This document shows, piece by piece, positions 48,513-56,687 of a stretch of 64,000 bases of DNA. This stretch comes from Pantoea rwandensis (GTDB taxonomy: Bacteria > Pseudomonadota > Gammaproteobacteria > Enterobacterales > Enterobacteriaceae), in assembly GCF_000759475.1 (NCBI RefSeq), contig NZ_CP009454.1, positions 4,030,001 to 4,094,000 of the forward strand, given 5' to 3'. Each line of letters opens with the position of its first letter. Position 1 is the first letter of the stretch. Below the pieces are notes generated by a model that ran no database searches, was not told the DNA's origin, and was given only the letters and a program-made list of their open reading frames with translations. Both the position numbers and the translations under genes were made by a program.

Positions 48513-49781
48513 ATGAAAAGACGTTCGTTGCTAAAAGCTTTTGCGCTCTCCGCCACTGTGGCCAGTTTGGGCTTTACCTTTGGTGCCCAGGCCGCTGATA
48601 CCATCAAAGTCGGCATCATGTCGTCGCTTTCCGGCACCATGGCGATCTCCGAGACGCCGCTGAAAGACGTGGCCCTGATGACCATTGATGAAATCAACGC
48701 CAAAGGCGGCGTGCTGGGCAAAAAGCTGGAACCGGTGGTGGTCGATCCGGCATCTAACTGGCCGCTGTTCGCGGAAAAAGCGCGCCAGCTGTTAACGCAG
48801 GATAAAGTCGCGGCAGTATTCGGTTGCTGGACCTCGGTCTCACGTAAGTCGGTGCTGCCGGTGTTTGAAGAGCTGAACGGCCTGCTGTTCTATCCCGTGC
48901 AGTATGAAGGCGAAGAGATGTCGCCAAACGTGTTTTATACCGGTGCCGCCCCTAACCAGCAGGCGATTCCGGCGGTGGAATATCTGATGAGCGAAGACGG
49001 CGGCAGCGCCAAGCGCTTCTTCCTGCTGGGTACCGATTACGTCTACCCGCGCACCACCAACAAGATCCTGCGCGCCTTCCTGCACACCAAAGGCATTCAG
49101 GATAAAGACATTGAAGAGGTCTACACGCCGTTTGGCTACAGCGATTATCAGACCATCGTTTCTAACATCAAGAAGTTCTCCGCCGGTGGCAAAACTGCAG
49201 TGATCTCCACCATCAATGGTGACTCCAACGTGCCTTTCTACAAAGAGCTGGCTAACCAGGGCATCAAAGCCACGGATATTCCGGTAATCGCCTTCTCTGT
49301 TGGCGAGGAAGAACTGCGCGGGATTGATACCAAACCGCTGGTGGGTCAGTTAGCCGCATGGAACTACTTCGAATCGGTGGATAACCCAACTAACGCGAAA
49401 TTCGTGGCGGATTACCGTGCTTATGCCAAAGCGCACAACCTGCCGAACGCAGGCACCGTGGTGACCAATGACCCGATGGAAGCAACCTATGTCGGTATCC
49501 ATATGTGGGCGCAGGCGGTAGAAAAAGCGGGTACCACCGATGTGGACAAAGTGCGTGCGGCGATGGCCGGACAGACCTTTAAAGCACCGGACGGCTTCAC
49601 GCTGACCATGGATAAAACCAACCACCATCTGCATAAACCAGTGATGATCGGTGAAGTGGAAGAGAACGGTCAGTTCAACGTGGTGTGGCAGACCGATAAG
49701 CCAATCCGCGCTCAGCCCTGGAGCCCGTATATCGCTGGTAATGATAAGAAGCCGGATTATCCAGTGAAATCGACGAAGTAA
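48513..49781 (+). CDS. urtA: Urea ABC transporter, substrate-binding protein UrtA
   Basis: 422 residues from ATG 48513, which has GAGGG six bases upstream; a TTG 12 codons earlier overlaps the regulator gene and is unlikely. The signal peptide MKRRSLLKAFALSATVASLGFTFGAQA has a twin-Arg-like KRRSLLK start but is compatible with Sec. The mature part is a type-I periplasmic binding protein of the Leu/Ile/Val-FmdD/UrtA group: IKVGIMSSLSGTMAISETPLKD, AVFGCWTSVSRKSVLPVFEELNGLLFYPVQYEGEE, NQQAIPAVEYLM and LGTDYVYPRTTN. It captures urea for UrtBCDE. Confidence 0.95.
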   Translation: MKRRSLLKAFALSATVASLGFTFGAQAADTIKVGIMSSLSGTMAISETPLKDVALMTIDEINAKGGVLGKKLEPVVVDPASNWPLFAEKARQLLTQDKVAAVFGCWTSVSRKSVLPVFEELNGLLFYPVQYEGEEMSPNVFYTGAAPNQQAIPAVEYLMSEDGGSAKRFFLLGTDYVYPRTTNKILRAFLHTKGIQDKDIEEVYTPFGYSDYQTIVSNIKKFSAGGKTAVISTINGDSNVPFYKELANQGIKATDIPVIAFSVGEEELRGIDTKPLVGQLAAWNYFESVDNPTNAKFVADYRAYAKAHNLPNAGTVVTNDPMEATYVGIHMWAQAVEKAGTTDVDKVRAAMAGQTFKAPDGFTLTMDKTNHHLHKPVMIGEVEENGQFNVVWQTDKPIRAQPWSPYIAGNDKKPDYPVKSTK

Positions 49782-50085
49782 TGCCGTGGTCGCCTTCAAG
49801 GGCGACCCTACAAACTTCGCTCGGATAATGTCGGGGCGTCATTCATGACGTAATGACGCTCACTTAAGCCAATGAGTCCGTATTTAACCCGGCGTTCATG
49901 AATGCGTTCCCTATGAAAAGGCACCGGACAATGTAGGGTCGTCAATTAGGGTGGCCCTGCAAACTTCGCTCGGACAACATGGGGCCGTCGTTCATGGTGA
50001 CCCTGCAAACTTTGCCCGGACAACGTAGGGTCGTCATTCATGGCGACCGTTTTCAACACTGCACCACCGTAACAGGACGATAACC
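49782..50085. repeat. Tandem palindromic-repeat block between urtA and urtB
   Basis: A 304-bp gap inside the urt operon, filled with the dispersed repeat. Three related units share CCCT(A/G)CAAACTT(C/T)GC(T/C)CGGA(T/C)AA: at 49806-49850, 49955-50000 and 50001-50048. Each leads into GTCGTCATTCATG-type palindromes. An outer palindrome GGTCGCCTTCAAGGGCGACC lies at 49789-49808. No promoter or gene is evident. Structured RNA here may protect the urtA message and raise the binding protein over the permease. Confidence 0.7.
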
Positions 50086-51651
50086 ATGATCCTCCGCCGT
50101 TATCTTTGCTGTCTGCTGCTGCTCCTGCCGTGGCTCGCCCAGGCGGGCGATGGCGCTGATTTCGCCGCCGCCAGCCGCACTGAACAGGCCAATCTGCTGC
50201 AACAGTGGGCGGCCACTCCGCAAGCCAGCCGCTTGCCGCTGCTGCAGGCGCTGCGTAACGAAAGCATGGTCATCGACCAAAATAAACAGCCATTCAGCAA
50301 GCAGGATGACAAACTCATCCCGCTGGACAGCGCACAACAGCCGACGGGTGAGACCAAAAAGCTGTTTATGAACAACCGGCTGCGCGTGTTAATCGCCAGC
50401 GCCCTCGCCGCCCACCAGCTGGTGAGCGATGATCCGGCTATCCGCCTGCGTGCCGCACAACAGTTGCAAAACGATGGAGCGGCCGATCAGTTGCCGCTGA
50501 TCGAACAGCGCTTCGCCGTGGAAAAAGACACTCAGGTTCACGCCGTGCTCGCCATGGCCGCCGCCAACCTGCAACTGGCCAGCCCGGATGCCGCCGTACG
50601 CCTCAAAGCCGTCACGCTGCTCGGTGAATCCAGCGATCCTAATATGCAGGCCAGCCTCAATCGCTTAACGCAGGCCAGCAACGAACCCGATGCGCAGGTG
50701 CGCGCCGCGGCCACGGAGAGCCTGCAACAAATCAAACATCGCCTGATGTGGGGCGATCTGTTCGGTCAGGCGTTTACCGGCCTGTCACTCGGCTCGATCC
50801 TGCTGCTGGCCGCGCTGGGTCTGGCGATCACTTACGGCCTGCTTGGCGTGATCAACATGGCGCACGGTGAGATGCTGATGCTCGGCGCTTACGCCACCTG
50901 GTTTGTACAAAACCTGTTCCAGCAGTTCGCACCGCAGTGGCTGGCGTGGTATCCGCTGCTGGCGCTGCCTGTGGCATTCCTGATCACCGCAAGCATTGGC
51001 ATGCTGCTGGAGCGCACCATCATTCGCCATTTATACGGCCGCCCGCTGGAAACCCTGCTCGCCACCTGGGGCATCAGTCTGATGCTGATCCAACTGGTGC
51101 GCATGCTGTTTGGCGCACAGAACCTGGAAGTGGCTAACCCAAGCTGGCTGTCTGGCGGCTGGCAAGTGCTGCCTAATCTGGTGCTGCCGTACAACCGTAT
51201 TGCGGTGATCCTGTTTGTGTTTGCGGTACTCGGCCTGACCTGGCTGCTGCTCAATAAAACGCGTCTGGGCCTGAGCGTGCGCGCCGTGACGCAAAACCGT
51301 GCCATGGCCGATTGCTGCGGCGTACCAACCGGGCGCATCGATATGCTGGCGTTTGGTCTGGGTTCCGGCATTGCCGGACTGGGCGGCGTGGCGCTGTCGC
51401 AGCTCGGTAACGTCGGCCCGGAACTCGGCCAGGGTTACATCATCGACTCCTTCCTGGTGGTGGTGCTGGGCGGCGTAGGCCAACTGGCGGGCACGGTAGT
51501 CGCCGCCTTTGGTCTGGGCATCCTCAACAAAGTGCTGGAACCGCAGATTGGTGCGGTGCTGGGTAAAATCCTCATCCTCGTGCTGATCGTGCTGTTCATT
51601 CAGAAACGTCCACAGGGCCTGTTTGCCTTCAAAGGGAGGGTAATAGACTGA
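50086..51651 (+). CDS. urtB: Urea ABC transporter, permease UrtB
   Basis: 521 residues. A signal-like first segment (about 1-20) is followed by a periplasmic, alanine-rich helical region to about residue 215 with HEAT-like repeats (AIRLRAAQQLQNDGAADQLPLIEQRF, AVRLKAVTLLGESSDPNMQ). Then comes a LivH-type permease core with about eight helices (LSLGSILLLAALGLAITYGLLGVINMAHGEMLMLGAYATW). The EAA-like loop GSGIAGLGGVALSQLGNVGPELGQGYIIDSFLVVVLGG is conserved. The long N-terminal extension is usual for UrtB. It overlaps urtC by one base. Confidence 0.94.
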   Translation: MILRRYLCCLLLLLPWLAQAGDGADFAAASRTEQANLLQQWAATPQASRLPLLQALRNESMVIDQNKQPFSKQDDKLIPLDSAQQPTGETKKLFMNNRLRVLIASALAAHQLVSDDPAIRLRAAQQLQNDGAADQLPLIEQRFAVEKDTQVHAVLAMAAANLQLASPDAAVRLKAVTLLGESSDPNMQASLNRLTQASNEPDAQVRAAATESLQQIKHRLMWGDLFGQAFTGLSLGSILLLAALGLAITYGLLGVINMAHGEMLMLGAYATWFVQNLFQQFAPQWLAWYPLLALPVAFLITASIGMLLERTIIRHLYGRPLETLLATWGISLMLIQLVRMLFGAQNLEVANPSWLSGGWQVLPNLVLPYNRIAVILFVFAVLGLTWLLLNKTRLGLSVRAVTQNRAMADCCGVPTGRIDMLAFGLGSGIAGLGGVALSQLGNVGPELGQGYIIDSFLVVVLGGVGQLAGTVVAAFGLGILNKVLEPQIGAVLGKILILVLIVLFIQKRPQGLFAFKGRVID

Positions 51652-52727
51652 TGAGCCAACCCCTGACGTTAACGCTGACGCGCAAAGCGCCGCGCCTCAG
51701 CATCAGCCTCGGAATCCTGATCACCGTGCTGCTGTTGGTGCTGCCGTTCTGCGCTCTGCTACCGGCCACACATCCGCTGGCGATCTCCACCTACACGCTG
51801 ACCTTGATCGGCAAAATCCTCTGCTATGCGATTGTCGCGGTGGCGCTGGATCTTGTGTGGGGTTACGCCGGATTGCTGTCTCTTGGACACGGTCTGTTCT
51901 TCGCATTGGGCGGCTATGCGATGGGCATGTACCTGATGCGCCAGGCATCGGGCGAGGGCTTACCAGCCTTTATGTCGTTCCTGTCGTGGAATGAGCTGCC
52001 GTGGTTCTGGGCGGGTACCCAGCACTTTGCCTGGGCGCTGTGTCTGATCATGCTGGTGCCGGGTTTGCTGGCGCTGGTGTTCGGCTACTTCGCCTTCCGC
52101 TCAAAAATCAAAGGCGTTTACTTCTCGATCATGACGCAGGCGCTGACCTACGCAGGCATGCTGCTGTTCTTCCGTAATGAAACTGGCTTTGGCGGTAACA
52201 ACGGTTTTACCGGCTTCACCACCCTGCTCGGCTTTAACGTGACCGCCACCGGCACGCGTATTGGACTGTTCGTCGCCACCGTGCTGCTGTTGTTAATCAG
52301 CCTTGGCATTGGCTTCGCACTGGCGCGCAGCAAATTTGGCAGGGTGCTCACCGCCGTGCGTGATGCCGAAAACCGTTTAATGTTTGTCGGTTACGACCCC
52401 AAAGGCTTCAAGCTGTTTGTCTGGACGCTGTCGGCGGTGTTATGTGGTCTTGCGGGTGCGCTGTATGTGCCGCAGGTCGGCATTATCAATCCCAGTGAAA
52501 TGTCGCCGACCAACTCGATTGAGGCGGCTATCTGGGTGGCACTCGGCGGGCGCGGCACCTTAATTGGCCCGCTTTTAGGGGCCGCTATTGTAAACGGAGC
52601 CAAAAGCTGGTTCACCGTGGCCTTCCCGGAATATTGGCTGTTCTTCCTCGGCCTGATGTTTATCCTCGTCACGCTGTTCCTGCCGCGTGGTGTGATTGGC
52701 CTGCTGCGCCGGAGGCGTGATGACTGA
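51651..52727 (+). CDS. urtC: Urea ABC transporter, permease UrtC
   Basis: 358 residues. A LivM-type inner-membrane permease with about nine helices. Signatures are VALDLVWGYAGLLSLGHGLFFALGGYAMGMYL, FRSKIKGVYFSIMTQALTYAGML and FGGNNGFTGF. The ABC-coupling segment is AVRDAENRLMFVGYDPKGFKLFVWTLSAVLCGLAGALYVPQVGIINPSEMSP. It pairs with UrtB in the membrane. The start overlaps the urtB stop and the stop overlaps urtD by 8 bp, so the three are translationally coupled. Confidence 0.95.
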   Translation: MSQPLTLTLTRKAPRLSISLGILITVLLLVLPFCALLPATHPLAISTYTLTLIGKILCYAIVAVALDLVWGYAGLLSLGHGLFFALGGYAMGMYLMRQASGEGLPAFMSFLSWNELPWFWAGTQHFAWALCLIMLVPGLLALVFGYFAFRSKIKGVYFSIMTQALTYAGMLLFFRNETGFGGNNGFTGFTTLLGFNVTATGTRIGLFVATVLLLLISLGIGFALARSKFGRVLTAVRDAENRLMFVGYDPKGFKLFVWTLSAVLCGLAGALYVPQVGIINPSEMSPTNSIEAAIWVALGGRGTLIGPLLGAAIVNGAKSWFTVAFPEYWLFFLGLMFILVTLFLPRGVIGLLRRRRDD

Positions 52728-53511
52728 GCAACTGTTTACCCAACCCCATCCCGCCGATCGCCATCGCGATCAGAGCGATCCGGTGCTGCAACTGGAGAAG
52801 ATCAACGTCTCCTTTGACGGCTTCCGCGCACTCACCGATCTTTCGCTGAAGATCGGCGTCGGCGAGCTGCGTTGTGTGATCGGCCCCAACGGCGCGGGCA
52901 AAACCACGCTGATGGATGTGATCACCGGCAAAACCCGTCCCGACAACGGGCAAGTGATCTATGACCAGGACACCGATCTCACCCGCATGTCGTCGGTGGA
53001 GATCGCTCGGGCCGGCATTGGCCGCAAGTTCCAGAAACCCACGGTGTTTGAAGCCTTAACGGTGTTTGAGAATCTGGAAATCGCGCTGAAAAACGATAAG
53101 TCGGTGTGGGCTAGCCTGCGCGCACGACTCAACGGCGAACAGCAGGATCGCATCGATGAGGTGCTAAAACTGCTGCGGCTGAGCGGTGAACGCCAGCGCA
53201 AAGCGGGCTTGTTGTCGCACGGTCAGAAGCAGTTTCTCGAAATAGGCATGTTGTTAGTGCAGGACCCGCATCTGCTACTGCTCGACGAACCCGCGGCGGG
53301 TATGACCGACGCGGAAACCGAGTACACCGCCGAGCTGTTCCGCAGTCTGGCAGGCAAGCATTCGCTGATGGTGGTGGAACACGACATGGGTTTTGTCGAG
53401 ACTATTGCCGATCACGTCACGGTGCTGCATCAGGGCCAGGTGCTGGCAGAGGGATCGTTACGCGAAGTGCAGGCGAACGATCGGGTCATCGACGTTTATC
53501 TAGGGCGCTAA
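52720..53511 (+). CDS. urtD: Urea ABC transporter, ATPase UrtD
   Basis: 263 residues from ATG 52720, which follows GGAGG at 4-base spacing; an ATG 24 bp earlier is inside urtC and lacks a site. LivG-type ATPase: Walker [21 protein letters not shown]-loop region GRKFQKPTVFEALTVFENL, signature LLSHGQKQFLEIGMLL, Walker B LLLLDEPAAGMTDAE and switch His in LMVVEHDMGFVE. It hydrolyses ATP with UrtE to drive urea import. Confidence 0.95.
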   Translation: MTEQLFTQPHPADRHRDQSDPVLQLEKINVSFDGFRALTDLSLKIGVGELRCVIGPNGAGKTTLMDVITGKTRPDNGQVIYDQDTDLTRMSSVEIARAGIGRKFQKPTVFEALTVFENLEIALKNDKSVWASLRARLNGEQQDRIDEVLKLLRLSGERQRKAGLLSHGQKQFLEIGMLLVQDPHLLLLDEPAAGMTDAETEYTAELFRSLAGKHSLMVVEHDMGFVETIADHVTVLHQGQVLAEGSLREVQANDRVIDVYLGR

Positions 53512-53512
53512 G

Positions 53513-54211
53513 ATGCTGCAAGTATCCGAACTGAATCAATATTATGGCGGCAGCCATATTTTGCGCGGTCTTTCGTTTGAGACGAAACCGGGCGAAATTA
53601 CCTGCCTGCTGGGCCGCAACGGCGTGGGCAAAACCACGCTACTGAAATGCCTGATGGGGCTAATCCCGGCAAAGTCTGGCGAGATTCGCTGGCAGGATAA
53701 GGTGATCAACAGCCGTAAGCCGCATCAGCGTGTGCAAGCGGGTATTGCTTATGTGCCGCAGGGCCGCGAAATTTTCCCGCGCCTGACGGTGGAGGAGAAT
53801 CTGCTGATGGGGCTGGCACGCTTCTCGGGATCGCAGTCCAAATCCGTGCCCGAGGAGATTTACCAGCTGTTCCCGGTGCTGCGCGAAATGAAGGCCCGAC
53901 GCGGCGGCGATCTGTCCGGTGGGCAACAGCAGCAGCTGGCAATCGGTCGTGCTTTGGCATGTAAGCCGCAGCTGTTGATCCTTGACGAGCCGACCGAAGG
54001 GATCCAGCCATCAGTGATCAAAGAGATCGGCGCGGTGATCCGCCAGTTAGCCCAGCGCGGTGATATGGCGATCCTGCTGGTTGAGCAGTTTTACGATTTC
54101 GCCGCCGAGTTGGCCGATCAGTATCTGGTGATGTCGCGAGGTGAGATCGTGCAACGCGGCGCGGGATCAAATATGGAAGCAGAAGGCGTGCGCGGGCTTG
54201 TGGCAATTTAA
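53513..54211 (+). CDS. urtE: Urea ABC transporter, ATPase UrtE
   Basis: 232 residues. LivF-type ATPase with Walker A CLLGRNGVGKTTLLKCLMG, signature DLSGGQQQQLAIGRAL, Walker B LLILDEPTEGIQPSVI and switch His replaced by Gln in ILLVEQFYDF, as is normal for LivF/UrtE. It starts one base after the urtD stop and ends the urea cluster. Palindromic repeats follow; deoX converges from the other side. No accessory urease genes follow, unlike many urt loci. Confidence 0.95.
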   Translation: MLQVSELNQYYGGSHILRGLSFETKPGEITCLLGRNGVGKTTLLKCLMGLIPAKSGEIRWQDKVINSRKPHQRVQAGIAYVPQGREIFPRLTVEENLLMGLARFSGSQSKSVPEEIYQLFPVLREMKARRGGDLSGGQQQQLAIGRALACKPQLLILDEPTEGIQPSVIKEIGAVIRQLAQRGDMAILLVEQFYDFAAELADQYLVMSRGEIVQRGAGSNMEAEGVRGLVAI

Positions 54212-54212
54212 C

Positions 54213-54266
54213 TATAGGGTGCGCATTCATACACACATGGATGGAGGGTGCCATAAATGGCGTCAT
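54213..54266. repeat. Palindromic repeats between urtE and deoX
   Basis: TATAGGGTGCGCATTCATAC (54213-54232, a decayed GTGCGCATTCATGCGCACC) and GGTGCCATAAATGGCGTC (54247-54264) are both core types of the dispersed family. The roughly 130-bp convergent gap shows nothing else. Confidence 0.55.
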
Positions 54267-54342
54267 GCTCTTCAGTTGTGTGACGGCTGATAACGCAGTC
54301 TGGTGCTGTTAAGGGGCTGGCGGCACAAAGGGCCGCCTGTGA

Positions 54343-55356
54343 TTACAGAATGCCGGTCTCCACGCTGAAGTGGCGTTTCTCGCCGGGTGCCAGCTCAACC
54401 AGGGTGCCAGCGCGCTGCGCCGCCTTAAATCCTTCTGGCCGACAAGTTGAGGGCAGTACGTAAGCCGCGACCTGCTGATCGTGATTGTGCAGCAACCAGC
54501 GTGTGGCGTGGGGGAACTGTCGGCTATCGAAGCGCGTCATCAAGGCATAGCCTTCTGGGGCATGCAGTTCGAACTGCACCTCATTGCCGTACTGCGGCAG
54601 ATTATCGGCAAAGAACACGATCTCAGGATCGCACATTTCGGGTTGATCTAACGGCTGAAATGCCTGGGGATCGTGCGCCAGCCGATCGTTATACGCGGTC
54701 CACTGCGGCGTGGGCTTCACATGTGCCGGGATCGAGGTGCGTAGCTTGAACGCATCCTGCGGGATCGACTGCTTAAAACGCCCATGTGTCTGCCAGGCAC
54801 TGTTCAAATGGCACATGTACTGTAAAGGCATCGGCGCCCCCGCCAGATTCGTCACGTTCATGTCGATCTGTAAACGCGGCGTGTTGGCCTGCACGCGCAC
54901 CGCAGGCGCCGCCAGATAGTGATGCCCAAAACCTTTCACATACTCGGTTTCCCCTTCGAGAGAAACGCGATCCTGCTCCAGCACGATCCACGCGCTGTCC
55001 ATACGCGCGCAGGCCATTTCACCGTGCAGCGGATGATCGTCATCCGGCGCCGGACAGCCATTCGCCAGCAAACCAGAATGGAAGGCAAAACAGCCGTAGG
55101 TATCGATAATCGAACTGCCCAGCAGCGGCTGTTTAAAGCTGTGTCCCATGGTGAGGGAATGCCCATCAAAGGTCGCATCCCACACCATTTGACCGTAAAA
55201 CGGCAGCACAATCACCGTGCCGCGCTGGTTGCTGATACGCACCGCTTCGACACCCGCCGGATAGCGAAACAACTCGACGTGGAAATACTCATTGTGCAAC
55301 AGCGTGCTGGGCGTTTCATGAAACTGTTCACGTCTCAGCGGTAATCGGGTTTTCAT
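54343..55356 (-). CDS. deoX: DUF4432 / aldose 1-epimerase-like protein (DeoX-like)
   Basis: 337 residues. The galactose-mutarotase-like beta-sandwich family is suggested by YFHVELFRYPAGVEAVRISNQRGTVIVLPFYGQMVWDATFDG, SIIDTYGCFAFHSGLLANGCP and HPLHGEMACARMDSAWI (His-containing). Later come MPLQYMCHLNSAW and the C-terminal LVELAPGEKRHFSVETGIL. DeoX is the function-unknown fourth gene of the Salmonella deoxyribose operon. Its overlap with deoP (ATGA) shows co-expression. A role in interconverting 2-deoxyribose anomers for the kinase is an inference from fold and context. Confidence 0.82.
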   Translation of the reverse strand: MKTRLPLRREQFHETPSTLLHNEYFHVELFRYPAGVEAVRISNQRGTVIVLPFYGQMVWDATFDGHSLTMGHSFKQPLLGSSIIDTYGCFAFHSGLLANGCPAPDDDHPLHGEMACARMDSAWIVLEQDRVSLEGETEYVKGFGHHYLAAPAVRVQANTPRLQIDMNVTNLAGAPMPLQYMCHLNSAWQTHGRFKQSIPQDAFKLRTSIPAHVKPTPQWTAYNDRLAHDPQAFQPLDQPEMCDPEIVFFADNLPQYGNEVQFELHAPEGYALMTRFDSRQFPHATRWLLHNHDQQVAAYVLPSTCRPEGFKAAQRAGTLVELAPGEKRHFSVETGIL

Positions 55357-56678
55357 GGCATCTCCTCAACCAAACGACCAGCCTGAATGGCCTGATTTTT
55401 ATGGCGCAGCTCGCCCCAGAAATAGAACCCTACCCAGGCAAAGCACAACAGCGAGACACCAAATGCCAGCTGCATCGATCCCAGATGATCAGAGGCGAAT
55501 CCCTGTATAGCCGGGATAAACGCCGCACCCACAATCGACATCACGATAAACGCGCCTGCCACTTCGGTATACTTGTTATCCACCGTAGCTAACGTGCCCG
55601 CATAGATGGTGGCCCAGCAAGGGCCAAACAGCACGCTGACAAACACTGCCGCGTATACAGCGGTAAAGTTTGGCACAAACATCACCCACGCGAGGGTGAT
55701 CACACCCAGAATCGAGTAGGCAATCAGCACTTTTTCCGCACGGAAGCGCGTCATCAGGAAGTTGGCGACAAACTTGCCGATAAAGAAGCAGATAAAGCTG
55801 TAAATCATAAAGTTAGAGGCGTGACGTTCGTTTGTTGCCCCCAGCGTCAATGCCAGACGAATGGTGAAGGACCACACCGCCACCTGCATCCCGACATAGA
55901 GGAATTGCGCCACGATGCCACGTTTAAAGTGACGATTACCCGCCAGATAGCGGAAGGTTTCACCCAGCGAGGGCAACGACTTCTCACTGGATTCCGGCTT
56001 GCAACGTGGATAGCGAGTGAAGAGAAACAGCAGCATCACCACCACTAACACCATCACCAGATATTTGTAAGGTTCCAGCGTGTGCTCCAGCATGCTAAGA
56101 CGGAAAGCGTGGGCCTGCTCGGCGTTCATGCCCGCCATCTGCGCATGCAGGCTTTCACCATCCTGAAACACCAGATATTTACCCAGCACGATGCCCATCA
56201 GCGCACCGATAGGATAGAACGTCTGGCTGATGTTAAGGCGTAGCGTGGCGTGATCGCGGTGGCCAATCATCGAGCTATAGGTATTCGCCGCCGTTTCGAG
56301 GAAGCTAAGACCAATGGCGATGGCGAAGATCGCCGCGAGGAACATGGTGTAAGTCGCCATATGTGACGCCGGATAGAACAGCACGCAACCGACGATATAC
56401 AGCACCAGTCCCATCAAAATCGCCAGCTTGTAAGTGGCTTTACGGATCACCAGCGAGGCGGGAATCGCGATCAGGAAGTAGCCACCGTAAAACGCACTCT
56501 GCACCAGGGCACTGGCAAAATCGCTCAGCGCAAACACTCTTTTGAATTGCGTAATCAGGATATCGTTTAAGCTCGCGGCACAACCCCACAATGGGAACAG
56601 GCACGAGAGCAAAATGAACTGAAACAGTGGCGTCTTATTCAGATAGCCGTCAGGTTGCTGAACAATGTTCTGTTGCAT
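55353..56678 (-). CDS. deoP: FucP-type sugar:H+ symporter, predicted 2-deoxyribose permease
   Basis: 441 residues with twelve membrane helices, FHS subfamily of the MFS. FucP-like motifs are LLSCLFPLWGCAASLNDILITQFKRVF in TM1 and ALVQSAFYGGYFLIAIPASLVIRKATYKLAILMGLVLY in TM2-3. ETAANTYSSMIGHRDHATLRLNISQTFYPIGALMG (TM4-5) and YEVAGAFIVMSIVGAAFIPAIQG-like TM10 follow. The substrate is assigned from the neighbouring deoxyribokinase and DeoR-type gene, as in Salmonella deoP; the family also transports fucose and glucose. It lies 9 bp after deoK. Confidence 0.85.
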   Translation of the reverse strand: MQQNIVQQPDGYLNKTPLFQFILLSCLFPLWGCAASLNDILITQFKRVFALSDFASALVQSAFYGGYFLIAIPASLVIRKATYKLAILMGLVLYIVGCVLFYPASHMATYTMFLAAIFAIAIGLSFLETAANTYSSMIGHRDHATLRLNISQTFYPIGALMGIVLGKYLVFQDGESLHAQMAGMNAEQAHAFRLSMLEHTLEPYKYLVMVLVVVMLLFLFTRYPRCKPESSEKSLPSLGETFRYLAGNRHFKRGIVAQFLYVGMQVAVWSFTIRLALTLGATNERHASNFMIYSFICFFIGKFVANFLMTRFRAEKVLIAYSILGVITLAWVMFVPNFTAVYAAVFVSVLFGPCWATIYAGTLATVDNKYTEVAGAFIVMSIVGAAFIPAIQGFASDHLGSMQLAFGVSLLCFAWVGFYFWGELRHKNQAIQAGRLVEEMP

Positions 56679-56687
56679 GACTCGACC

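Noticed and set aside
49782..50085. CRISPR array between urtA and urtB
   Set aside because: The repeated units are few, unevenly spaced and palindromic with related spacers; no cas genes are present.
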